64,000 nt of DNA from Adiantum capillus-veneris (taxonomy: Eukaryota; Streptophyta; Polypodiopsida; Polypodiales; Pteridaceae), in the NCBI GenBank assembly GCA_014529385.2, contig CM043966.1, positions 142,092,211 through 142,156,210 on the forward strand. Direction: 5' to 3'. Position 1 is the stretch's first letter. Every line of letters starts with the position of its first letter. Shown in pieces: positions 32,206 to 42,773 of this stretch. A program made the translations under genes and the position numbers. Below the pieces are notes generated by a model that saw only the letters and a program-made list of their open reading frames with translations, did not search any database and was not told where the DNA came from.

Positions 32206-32236
32206 AGGTACCACATTGGGCCTTTAAGTGGGAGGT

Positions 32237-32519
32237 TGTTGGGGGTAAAGGCCCCTCGTGGCCCCCCTCTTGTATAGTGTACACATACTTATACTTAAAA
32301 CTCACTTATAAGTGAGTACACACATTTTTTATTAAGTGTCCGGCCACTTTGGCCGGACAACTTAAAAGTGTACTTAATAAAACAAAGAACCCTCAAAATG
32401 ACAATCGTGGGTTTCTTACGCTTAAGCCTTCTCTCTCTCTCTTTCGATCTGCTGCGCATCCTACTTCCTGTATTGTGTGTCCATCTCCTCCTGCTCTCAC
32501 ACACTCCCTGCGCTCAACA
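32237..32519 (+). repeat. 3' LTR of copia-1
   Basis: It starts TGTTGGGGG right after the polypurine tract AAGTGGGAGGT (32226-32236) and ends CTCAACA, followed by target duplication CAGTA. The perfect 9-bp-stem inverted repeat is kept at 32338-32358. Confidence 0.92.
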
Positions 32520-32524
32520 CAGTA

Positions 32525-34369
32525 CTGGGGATTAGAAGATGGGCTGGTCCCCCCCCGTAATAGTATCTTTATTACTGAGGAGAAGTCTATACAAGCACTT
32601 GAACCGAACGTATTACCACATTCGTTCTAGAATAAGACTTGATGGTTCCCGGAAGCCTCGGCTTCCGATTCCTAAGGAAAACCCCTATTCCAAGGAACTT
32701 CCGTTCCTTATTCCAAATCCTTGAGAACCAAGGTTCTCGCCTCTGGATCTCACCTTCCAGACTCAGGGCATGACATCCCTGCAACTCTCTTTTCCAACTC
32801 TGTTTCCAGAGTCCTCTTCCCGCAGAACAACTCTGCTTTCCCGGACACGAAGTCCTTACTTGGGAATCCCAACTTCCGGATCACAAACTTGAGAGACTAC
32901 CTCTCTCCGATCCGTGGATCTACTTCCCAAACTCGGGTACGAAACCCTTGGGCTGATCTGGCTCTAGTTCCTCAGAGCGCTTTTCTCTTGCAGAGGCTCA
33001 TGCCTTCCTTTGCTCCTACTCCCTCACGAAGAGGAAGTACACCTGCAATCAAATACTCCGAGATCATAACATGAAAATCGTTACCTTCAAAGTCTCGATG
33101 CTCGAAATGCAACTCGGTTCTCGAAAAGCAATTTCCCGGAAGAGATCTCTACATAGAATATCCTCTCTTCCAATCCTACACACAAAAGAGGTGTGTTCTC
33201 GGGTTCCTTCTCGTAAACTAGCCCCGTCTACGACGTTTATGGGCTGAAAACAGAGAAAAACAGAAACTTGTCGCGATGGAAACACGCTCTGTAGGCACTT
33301 CTTTGCGAGGGAACTCGCGCACTGGGTCTTGGCGACATCGTGTACACTTGGGACAGTCATGGGCATCACCGGCAAACGTCTTCTTTGCGGGTGAACTCTG
33401 CAGCAACATCTCCTTCTTGCAAAAATTGATCCTCCTCTCTGAGTGAGGGCATGTGACGCTTTTATAGCTCCTAGCCATGGGCATAGTAGCTGCTCGCGTA
33501 GAGATCGCGGCCCTTTTTTTTTCCATTTTTTTTTCTTTGTTCTGCCAGAAAAAGAGAGAGTGAAAACGCTGGCTGATCTGTGCCCTTATTTATCAGATGG
33601 CTGCCCACTTATTAAATGGGCGGTCGACATATTTTAAAAATAGTATGAATCTGCCCAAAAACTCAATAAAATCTTATAAGTTAAAAACAATGCTTTCACA
33701 GCACTTCCTAGGCGTCCCTGGATGCAATCACACGCACAGTTGCAATGCAGACATAGACTTCCTCGCGGGAAAGCATTTGCTTTCCCGAAAAGCAATCCCG
33801 CTTTCTCAGAAAGCATTTGTTTTTCCTCAAAGTTTCCTCTGAACCCATCTTCATTTAAGTGCTTGCTTTTCCTTGTGCACAATTCTAACACAGTTCGGAA
33901 TTTCCTCTTGACTATGGATATCCCCTTTCCGATGCACCCGTCACCCACCTGTGACGCATCAGGAATACCCATCACCTAGTCCTTTTCTACCGAACTTACG
34001 GTACAATCTCCTTCAGGATGCTCTATGTCACTCATCCTATGACGCATCAGAGATGTCCGTTCTCGGATGGTTGGATACTTCTTTTCGATGCTCCCTGTCA
34101 CCCATCTGATGTGACGCATCAGAAGTACCCGTTCCTGGTGGCCTTACAGATATTCCCGTTTTCAGTGCTCCCGTCATTACTTTGAATGACGCACTAGGAA
34201 TACTCTGTACTCGGATCTCTCCAGTGAGAAAAACTCTCTCACTTAAAACTCCAATAATTCATTTAGAATTATTTTTCCTTGGTGTTCCAAGCGAGAAAAC
34301 CCTCTCACTTATAAATGCAATAATTCAGTTAGAATTATTTTTCTATAAGATAAAGCCAACTTAGCAACA
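32525..34369 (-). repeat. Element T 3' LTR, proximal piece
   Basis: It is homologous to 37484-39271 with an extra ~70 bp near 33640-33720. On the minus strand it starts TGTTGC at 34369 after the polypurine tract AAGTGAGAGGGA (34370-34381). It contains four degenerate repeats with TGACGCATCA or TGACGCACTA (33952, 34040, 34112, 34187) and a ~60-bp tandem repeat with AATAATTCANTTAGAATTAT (34250-34345). Short open frames on both strands are not conserved genes. Confidence 0.85.
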
Positions 34370-36783
34370 TCCCTCTCACTTATAAACAGTTGTCCTCAAC
34401 TGTAGAGGTCGAACTGAACTGCCGGGGAGAAACCGGAAAGAGTCCAAATCTTGCTCAATGGTGAGTTGAGCTAGTCCTTTCTCAAAAGAGAACTTAAAGT
34501 AAATTAAACAAAAATTCAAAAATTCAATAATTCAATACTACCTTACCGGTTTATGTCGTTCCTCTAGTACCTAGAGGATATCCTTCACCATTCATCAAAC
34601 TAACGAGCCACGTAAGAACTCATCATTCACGTCTTTCGGAGAATCTGTTAATTCAATTCCACCTTCTCAATTTCGAGAAGAATAATCCTCCTAGAAATCA
34701 ATCTAGGTCTTTGCCCTTGCGCATAACCTTGCGCTATTAGTCCTGAGGATATTAAACCTCTTGTGTCCTCTCGCATAGGGCATGTCGAGAGCATTAAGCT
34801 CATGTGAATCTTCCTGTGGCAGACAAAGTGTGCCATCTTACCAGAGTAAGTTCTTATTCCGGAGCCTTTGCTTTGGGTAGGCCAATTGTTATGATCCAAA
34901 GTTTCCTTATCCGAGACTCTGTTAACTTGATTCCGTCTTCTCAAATAATCTTCCTAGAAATCAATCTAGGTATCTGTCCTTGCGCATAATCCTGATCTGT
35001 TAGTCCAGAGGGTATTAAACCTCTTGTGTCCTCCCACATAGGGAATGCCCAAGTCATAGAGCATTAAGATCGATGTCTTTCTTTCACAATTTGCGATCAC
35101 CTTAAAGAAGGTTCTTGTTCCGGGCCGTCGCTCAATGTAGGCGGACGGTTCTAATCCGAAGATTCCTTGTGCACGGTGGCACTTCCTTCCAATCTTTTCC
35201 TCCTGCGAGTTATTACCACCAGCAGTGTTTTCCCGACGTCTATTAGCGTCTCTTCCTTACAAAATCATAAAAAATGATTCACCTTGCGAGCATCAATGAC
35301 GACTTGCAAAATCTCAGGCAGATAGGATTCTAGCCATAGCATTTTCTGAACGTACGGGCAAACCCGGTTCACAATAGAGCGAACCCTCTTTGATTCTTAG
35401 GGTTGTTCTCCCATATGTAATTCTTACCATTTTGAAACGGTTGGCGAACTATATTCTTATGAACATAATAGTTCGAATTTATTTCAGCAGCGTGTAAATG
35501 CTACTTGATCTGCTCATGGAGAAACATATACCGCAACCAAAAGTTGCTACTGTAATGGTAAAGGCACATAGCGTACTCAATGATCAACAACCGTCAGAAA
35601 ACCTCTTCTCCGTAGAGAAACTCAAATTCCTTCTACCAAACACATCTCAAATAGAGATTCTCGTGTCGGAATATCCTTGCGCTCAAAATGGCGCTCAAGA
35701 GAGTATAACAAACTCTTGTCCAGTTCCTTGGCATAGGTTTGCATCTTGGTGTGTTATCCATGTACTCAAAAGTGCACATAATTCTTAAGCTGTGTTAGAG
35801 TTTCAATGAACCTGGGAAATTACCTTCCCTTCGTAAGATCCTTAGAGCAAAGACGCTCAACTTGACAATCCCTTGGCTCGATCTTAGAGCAAAACCTGCT
35901 CATCAATTAATGATTTCAATCCTTGGATTCCTCGAGCACAGGCCGTAGTCGTCGCTTGTTCCTTCCCTCGTAAAGAGTGTTCATTCACTCGTGCGTAAAG
36001 CACTACCATATCTTTCCTTACCGGGTAGGGGGTGTGGGCTTAAAGAGTATTCAAGCTTAATGAAAGCTTTTCTTTGCTGGAAAGCTCAGAATGGTTCCTT
36101 CATAATTTCCTACCCGTAGTAGCAAGCAATCTGTTCGAGAATTACCGGATACCAGATCAAGAGTTGACCTTCCGGCTAGTTAAGCAAACCAATTCATCTC
36201 AGAAAACAATGTTTCAATTTGATCCTGCTCTCATAAACACTCGAGAGTGATTGTTTGTTCTGGTTAGACACATGCATATCTCGTGTATAAAAGCAATACG
36301 CAGTTTATGAATTCCTCAAAGATTGAACTTTGATCAAAGACCTGCTCTCTCACTTAAAGTTTTAGGGTCTTCTATTCAAGAACTCAGGAGTTAGATTGAA
36401 TTCCCTTACTCCAAACTTTCTCCAGATAGCAACGTATCCTTCGAGGAGAAATAACAAAAATTCGTTGTTTCTGTGTTTCAATGGTTCTCGTCCCACTGCG
36501 GAGATTGTATTCTTTGTACACTAAGGTGTACAATTTCAGCTTTTATTACTGACTCCACCATCTGCTGCAAAGTATCTTGAAGACGTGTTTACAAAATTCG
36601 GGCAAAAGTCTTTTGTTAAATTTGTTCATCTTTTCTTCCTCAGAGAGGATCAAGAATGGAGCTACCTTGGCAAGAGTGAACCACTACTTGCTTTGACTCG
36701 CTCGTGTTCCTATTGGATAAACCAATCCCAATCTTCTTGGATGCCTTCCTCAAAGCGTAGAGGAAAAAAATTTGTCGGAAAAT

Positions 36784-37152
36784 TCAGCCTTGAATTGAAT
36801 CCAAGTCTTGTTGTAAGTTCCTTGCAAAGCTTTGGTATACCACCAAGTACTTGCAATTCTCCTTGAGGTGTTTGGTCACATGCCTCACCTTCGACGCTTC
36901 TGAGAAATTACCGTTTGCAAAGGCAACTTCATACTGTCGAATGATAGTGGTAGCTTTCAGGACATCTTCCCTTCCGTCAAAAGTATCAAACTTGACCGGA
37001 GGGTTCTGAGGTCTAAAGACCTTCTTCATATCCTTCCCGAAATGACGGGATTTCTTGGCTATGGTTCTGGATTGATGTTCATGGATATCTTCTGGGTTTT
37101 GAAGTATCTCGAGCATTCCGCTCCTTGGATTCTCTAGGTTCTTGAGCATCAT
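36784..37152 (-). pseudogene. Element T gag N-terminal remnant
   Basis: A minus-strand frame encodes NPPVKFDTFDGREDVLKATT, then VAFANGNFSEASKVRHVTKH. It aligns in order with the gypsy-2 gag (VKFETFRGTENQLKA...YAGGNFTESSKIRKAATF). Downstream, where the W-W motif should be, the similarity stops. This points to a Ty3/gypsy origin of element T. Confidence 0.72.
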
Positions 37153-37344
37153 GCTCTTGTTGCCTTCTCAGAGAATCCCAAGTCTTGTGTCGACTTCTTG
37201 CAGAGAGAAAAATTTTCCTAATTCCGCGAGCTTTTTCTTGCAGGACTTAGGGTTCCGCCTGCTTACATCTCTCTTGGCTTGTCATGGCTTCTTCTCGTAT
37301 CTTCCCAGAGTCGTCCTCCTTTACAGAGAAAGAGAGGAGACCAT

Positions 37345-37356
37345 GCTCTGATACCA
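37345..37356 (-). other. Primer-binding site of element T
   Basis: The reverse complement of GCTCTGATACCA is TGGTATCAGAGC, one base from the LTR end. It fixes the minus-strand orientation of element T. Confidence 0.92.
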
Positions 37357-37357
37357 C

Positions 37358-39271
37358 TGTCACAAACGGGAGCGCATAACAATATAAAATACATTCGGAT
37401 AAATAGACTTTATCACTTATTACTGAAGCCAAAGGATATAGAGAGAAGTAGATAGAGAGTGAGAAGGTCGACAGAGTACTGGGGATTAGAAGATGGGCTG
37501 GTCCCCCCCCTAATAGTATCTTTATAACTGAGGAGAAGTCTATACAAGCACTTGAACCGAACGTATTACCACATTCGTTCTAGAATAAGACTTGATGGTT
37601 CCCGGAAGCCTCGGCTTCCGATTCCTAGGGCAAAACCCTATTCCAAGGAACTTCCATTCCTTATTCCAAATCCTTGAGAACCAAGGTTCTCGCCTTTGGA
37701 TCTCACCTTCCAGACTCAAGGCATGACATCCTTGCAACTCTCTTTTCCAACTCTATTTTCAGAGTCCTCTTCCCGCAGAACAACTCTGCTTTCCCGGACA
37801 CGAAGTCCTTACTTGGGAATCCCAACTTCCGGATCACAAAATTGAGAGACTACCTCTCTCTGATCCGTGGATCTACTTCCCAAATTTGTGTACGAAACCC
37901 TTGGGCTGATCTGGCTCTAGTTCCTCAGAGTGCTTTTCTCCTACAGAGGCTCATGCCTTCCTCTGCTCCTACTCCCTCACGAAGAGGAAGTACACCTGCA
38001 ATCAAATACTCAGAGATCATAACATGAAAATCATTACCTTCAAGGTCTCGACGCTCGAAACGCAACTCGGTTCTCGAAAAGCAATTTCCCGGAAGAGATC
38101 TCTACATAGAAAATCCTCTCTTCCAATCCTACACACAAAAGAGGTGTGTTCTTGGGTTCCTTCTCGTAAATCAGCCCCGTCTATGACGTTTATGGGTTGA
38201 AAAACAAGAAAAACAGCAACTTGTCGCGATGGAAACACGCTCCGTAGGCACTTCTTTGCGAGGGACGCACTGGGTCTTGGCGACATCGGGTACACTTGGG
38301 ACAGTCATGGGCATCACCGGCAAACGTCTTCTTTGCGGGTGAACTCTGTAGCAACATCTCCTTCTTGCAAAAACTGATCCTCCCCTCTGAGTGAGGGCAT
38401 GTGATGCTTTTATAGCTCCTAGCCACAGGTACGAATAGCTGCTCGCGTAGAGATCGCGGCCCTCTTTTTTTTTTTTTTCAAAATTTTTTGGCATTTTTTT
38501 CTTTTTTTTTTGCTGTCCTGCTAGAAAAAGAGAGAGAGAAAACACTGGCTGATCTGTGCCCTTATTTATCATATGGCTGCCCACTTATTAAATGGGCGGC
38601 TGGTGTATTTTAAAAATAGTGTGAATTTGTTCAATCATACGCATAGTTGCAGTGCAGACATAGACTTCCTTGCGGGAAAGCATTTGCTTTCCCGAAAAGC
38701 AATCCCGCTTTCTCAGAAAGCATCTGTTTTTCCTCAAACTTTTCTCTGAACCCATCTTCATTCAAGTACTTGCTTTTCCTTGTGCAGAATTCTAACACAG
38801 TTCGGAATTTCCTCTTGACTATGGATATCCCCTTTCCGATGCACTCGTCACCCACCTTGTGACGCATCAGGAATACCCATCACCAAGTCCTTTCCTACCG
38901 AACTTACGGTACAATCTCCTTCACGATGCTCTATGTCACCCATCCTATGACGCATCAGAGATGTCCGTTCGGATACTTCTTTCCGATGCTCCCTGTCACC
39001 CATTTGATGTGACCCATCAGAAGTACACGTTCCTGGTGGCCTTACAGATATTCCCGTTCTCAGTGCTCCGCTCCCGTCGTTACTTTGAATGACGCACTAG
39101 GAATACTCTATACTCGGATGTCTCCAGTGAGAAAAACCCTCTCACTTAAAATTCCAATAATTCATTTAGAATTATTTTTCCTTGGTGTTCCAAGCGAGAA
39201 AACGCCTCACTTATAAATCCAATAATTCATTTAGAATTATTTTTCTATAAGATAAAGCCAATTTATCAACA
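37358..39271 (-). repeat. Element T 5' LTR
   Basis: 1,914 bp, TGTTGATAAATTGG...GTTTGTGACA on the minus strand. It matches the split 3' LTR along its length with more mismatches than copia-1 or gypsy-2 LTR pairs show. It includes the uninterrupted site GAGTACTGGGG (about 37481) where copia-1 inserted in the other copy. Confidence 0.88.
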
Positions 39272-39276
39272 TCTGT

Positions 39277-42200
39277 AGAGGAGAAAGAGTCCCTCCAACG
39301 CCACTCTTCAAGATCGCACTGTACTCGTGCCAGTGGACAGCTCTCCCAAGCCCACAGTCTCCAATGGCTAGTCTCAAGAGCTACTTGGTCGGGATCTATT
39401 ACACAAGTCCTCCCACAGATGCCCACCACGTGGATCCTTTGAAAACAGCACTGTGCCACGTGTGGGGCCTCTATTGCAACTCGGTGTAAGCGTCCCTCAC
39501 CCTGTAGCTCGAAAAACAAGGAGGGAATAGTCTCTGAGCAAGCCCGAACTGAGATGAGAACCTCTAGTTGCGTGAAGGCTCCCATCCATCTGGGCGCTGC
39601 TGACTCGAGAGGTGTGAGCCACTCGGCTGGTACTGCCTCTGAGATGTCCTAACACATGCTCTGCACCCCTCTCATGCCCTGTAGCTAAATGCCCTGAAGC
39701 TCCTCTGACAAGCCTGAAAACTGTAACCAGTCACCTAGAGAGCGTGTTGGACCCTCTGTCCTAGGACCCTGGGAAACATGAGGCCGACTACCAACCAAGT
39801 GGCCTCTCTGAGTGCTAACCATGGGGTTCCAAACAAGGGGCTATCTCAGGCGCTCCTCCGTGCAAGTAGGCTGACGCTGCTCCAGGTCTCGTCGCAGTTG
39901 CTACCAAGATCGGAGCAGACTCACAGCGAAGTGGTCCTCCAGTCTCCTGCTAGAGCCAACTCTGTGTATCTTTGTGAAAATTCATGGAGTCGAGGGTCGC
40001 CAGGGACCTCCAGCCTGAGGAACCCTAGCACTAAGCCGTTGAAGCAAGAACTCCTTCAAGGGTTTCTCTCGTGGAAGAAGTCCTCTGACGATGAACTTCC
40101 CAAGAAGGGCTCTGCTCTGCTGTGCTGGGTCTATGATTCCCAACCCTCCCTTAGAACAAGGAAGAGTGATGACCTGCCATGCCACTTTGGCCCGGGCTAT
40201 CTGTGTGTCACGCCCTGACCAAAGGAAGTTCCTGATCAGCCTCTCTACTTGGTTGATACAAGAACTCGAGGATATCCAACAAAAAGTGATGTACCACATA
40301 GTAGCCAACAACACCTGGTTGGCCACTACGACTCTGCCTGCCAAAGAAAGTCGTGTCGAGCTCCAATGTAACAACTTCCTCCTGATAGGACAGGAGGAGG
40401 GGAGCAATCTGCTGCTCGGGAGACAAGTCAAAACCAACCTGACAGCCCAAGTACCGAACTGCAGTCCCTGGGGGAATCCACCTGAAACCCTCACCTGGCA
40501 TCCAATCGGGCATAGGAGCACTACCAACCGAGAAAGCCACTGTCTTCCTCCAGTCGATCAGTGTGCCAGATGCACAACAGAAAGTCTCAAGAGCCTGCTC
40601 ACACCTGTGTAGGTTGGCCTCCTGGCCATCCAAGTACAAGGCTGAGTCGTCTGCAAACTCAGCGTCCAGTAGCTCATCTCCTCGAATAGGGAGCGCTAAG
40701 CTACGTAAACCAACCTGCTGTGAAACCAAAAACCTGCTCATCGCCTCAGCATAGAACAGAAAGGGGCAAGAGGGCAGCTCTGTCTGACCGAATGTGTGAG
40801 CATGAAACGATCACCTCTACCTCCTGACAAAAGCACCTGACTGTGTGCCCGTTTGTACAAAGCTGACATCCCTCTGATCCAAGCATCTGAGAAGCCCATC
40901 CTGCGTAGAGTGCCCTCCAAAAAATCCCAGTCAACTTTGTCATAGGCCTTCTCAAAATCGAGAAGAAGAATCACCAAATCCTCACCACGGAGCCACGCGA
41001 GGGTAGAAGCCTCCCAAAAAGTAAAGATGTTATCAAGGATACTACACTCCTTGACAAAACCTGTCTGAGTCTCATGTATAAGAGTGGCTGAATCCTCAAA
41101 CTCAGAGCCTTGGCAAGAATTTTGTAGGTTGAGTTGAGGATGGTGATGGAGTGCCACTGTCGAATCTCATCCAAGGAGCCACTTTTTTTGGGAATGAGGT
41201 AAATCAGGCCCTCACTCATGCTGTCAGGCATCTTACCTGTGTGCAGGATGTACTGAAAAGCACTACAAAGATCTGAGCCAAGCAAGTCCCAATACTCCAA
41301 GAAAAAGCTGGGAGTCAAGCCATCCTCACCTGGACAACTACCATGGGGGAGTGCACTAAGAGCCGTGTGTAGCTCCTCTAGTTGTAGAGGCAGCTCAAAC
41401 CTCTGACGCATCTCCTCAGTCACCAGACAAGGCATCTGTGCCCACACCTGCTGTCTGCATGCATCCTGCCGCTCTTTGACTGGGCCTCTGCAGACAGTAG
41501 CTCACGGTAAAAGTGAGTAGCAACTGCACGCATGTCCTCTGGATCTGAAGCCACTGATTCGTCGAGCCTCCTCAACTGTTTGACCTTGGCATGCGTATGC
41601 CGAGGTCTCACTGCCTCAAAGAAAGCGCCTGTCACTCTGTCACCCACTTGGGTCCACTGAGATGCCTGTCAATGGAAAGCAAACTCATGGCGCCTCTCCT
41701 CTGTGCTGACGAGCTCCTGGTGAGCCTACTGTTACTACTCCTCCAACCAATGACTGTCTGGATGCTGCTCCTACATCCTTTGCAAGGAAGCAATGCCTCG
41801 TCGGAGACGTTGCTCCTCCTCTCTCATTGCAGCCAGGCGGGCTGAAGACTCTTGAAGAAAGAAACGACTAAGCTGAGCAAGTGCTGAGGCCACTCTATCA
41901 GTCGGAGAATCCTGCATGTCTAAGCTCTCTGTCCAAAGAGCCTCCACTCGCTCTCTCAGCGCTGAGTCCATCAAGACCCTCTCAGGATGCGTAGCATCGT
42001 GCTTCCCCTCCTCTGCCTATCAGTCACTGTAAGGATCATTGGTGCATGGTCCGAGAAGGAAGTCCCTGCCAGAATGCCAACTGTCCCACCCGTCACAGAA
42101 GTGGTCACTAGTGTAGAAGCGATCTATCTGAGATAGATTCATGCTTCCCACTCTGTGGTCCGAAGGAGAAAAGGCCAGCCTGTCTGGGGGCCTCACAAAG

Positions 42201-42773
42201 CTAGAATGCTGCCACACATTTGAAACCCGCAATCATACAAAACCTCTCCAAAGCTTCCAACTCAACTCCATGCACAATAGTATGGCTGCCACCAATCCTG
42301 TCAGAGGGTTCCTCCAACATGTTGAAGTCACCCCCTATGAACCATTGCTCTGCCTGCGGCAGAGACTCAACAATCTGAGACCAAAACTCTGCACGTGCAC
42401 TCGCCACATTGGGCGCATAGATGTTCAGGAAGCCACGAGAGACAATCTTGAATCTGCATAGTGATCCACTGAGCCCTGCCTGGCACAATAATCCCTCTAC
42501 CCACAATGGCCTGCTGCAAAGAATCCGCAATAGTCATACATATCCCGCCCTGGATGCCTCCGGGTCCAAATGCAGCTGACCAAAAAGTCTCATATTGTCC
42601 ATGCAAAAGCTGACCACAACGTCTAATGCGGCTCACACAGATGATGCTCCTGTAGCATAAGAAGGTCAATCTCTCCTCCCACAAGACCGCTGGAGCTTCA
42701 AATGAATCCGGCCCCTCTGACGTTGAAACTGGGGCCCACCTAGTCCCTGTACATTCCATGAGACTATCCTCAT
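39277..42773 (-). pseudogene. LINE-3 ORF2, 5' part: endonuclease and RT
   Basis: ATG at 42773-42771 overlaps the ORF1 stop as ATGA, as in LINE-1. It starts MRIVSWNVQGLGGPQFQRQRG. Endonuclease pieces (FLNIYAPNVASARAEFW, IGGDFNMLE) are in several frames. RT pieces are 41447-40971 (EEMRQRFELPLQLEELH, PGEDGLTPSFFLEYW), 41157-40738 (GFVKECSILDNIF, LLLDFEKAYDKVDW) and 40741-40208 (FADDSALYLDGQEANL). A linker to the zinc-binding domain (39585-39277) ends at the element T insertion and goes on at 19189. Several frameshifts inactivate it. Confidence 0.85.

Larger units (their letters stand above)
19328..32519 (+). mobile_element. copia-1: Ty1/copia retrotransposon, split by gypsy-2
   Basis: It has two 283-bp LTRs (19328-19610, 32237-32519), a primer-binding site at 19614-19625 and a polypurine tract at 32226-32236. 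It is flanked by the perfect target duplication CAGTA (19323-19327, 32520-32524). Its order gag-protease-integrase-RT-RNase H is diagnostic of Ty1/copia. It lies inside the 3' LTR of element T; the matching uninterrupted site is at about 37478-37485 in the other T LTR. By eye about ten differences separate its LTRs. Gypsy-2 occupies 23946-31868, and about 150 codons around that junction are lost. Confidence 0.92.
34370..37357 (-). other. Internal region of element T, mostly non-coding
   Basis: Between the polypurine tract and the primer-binding site I see no protease, RT, RNase H or integrase. A block at about 34638-34800 is repeated at 34915-35060; both contain CTAGAAATCAATCTAGG, CCTTGCGCATAA and a run ending in ATTAAACCTCTTGTGTCCTC. 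Only the gag remnant at 36784-37152 is recognisable; 35080-36780 is unassigned AT-rich sequence. Confidence 0.6.
19195..39271 (-). mobile_element. Element T: large LTR element with long LTRs, LARD-like, hosting nested insertions
   Basis: The outer ends are TGTCACAAAC (19195) and CAACA (39271), flanked by the perfect 5-bp target duplication TCTGT (19190-19194 and 39272-39276). The 5' LTR is 37358-39271, the primer-binding site 37345-37356 (minus) and the internal region 34370-37357. The 3' LTR is 19195-19327 plus 32525-34369, split by copia-1. Without copia-1 it measures about 6.9 kb. The internal region keeps a short gag remnant but no recognisable protease, RT, RNase H or integrase, so it resembles a large retrotransposon derivative moved by proteins from other elements. 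It was inserted in the ORF2 of LINE-3. Confidence 0.85.

Noticed and set aside
32721-33074. 117-residue open frame present in both element T LTRs (also 37674-38027)
   Set aside because: It recurs only because the LTR is duplicated. The amino-acid changes between the copies look unconstrained and there is no known domain.
33931-34205. Evenly spaced short repeats considered as a CRISPR array
   Set aside because: Repeats are degenerate, spacers are themselves similar, there are no cas genes, and the region is a plant LTR.
39778-40612. Plus-strand open frames of 146 and 173 residues
   Set aside because: They are antisense to the LINE-3 RT, whose motifs are clear on the minus strand.
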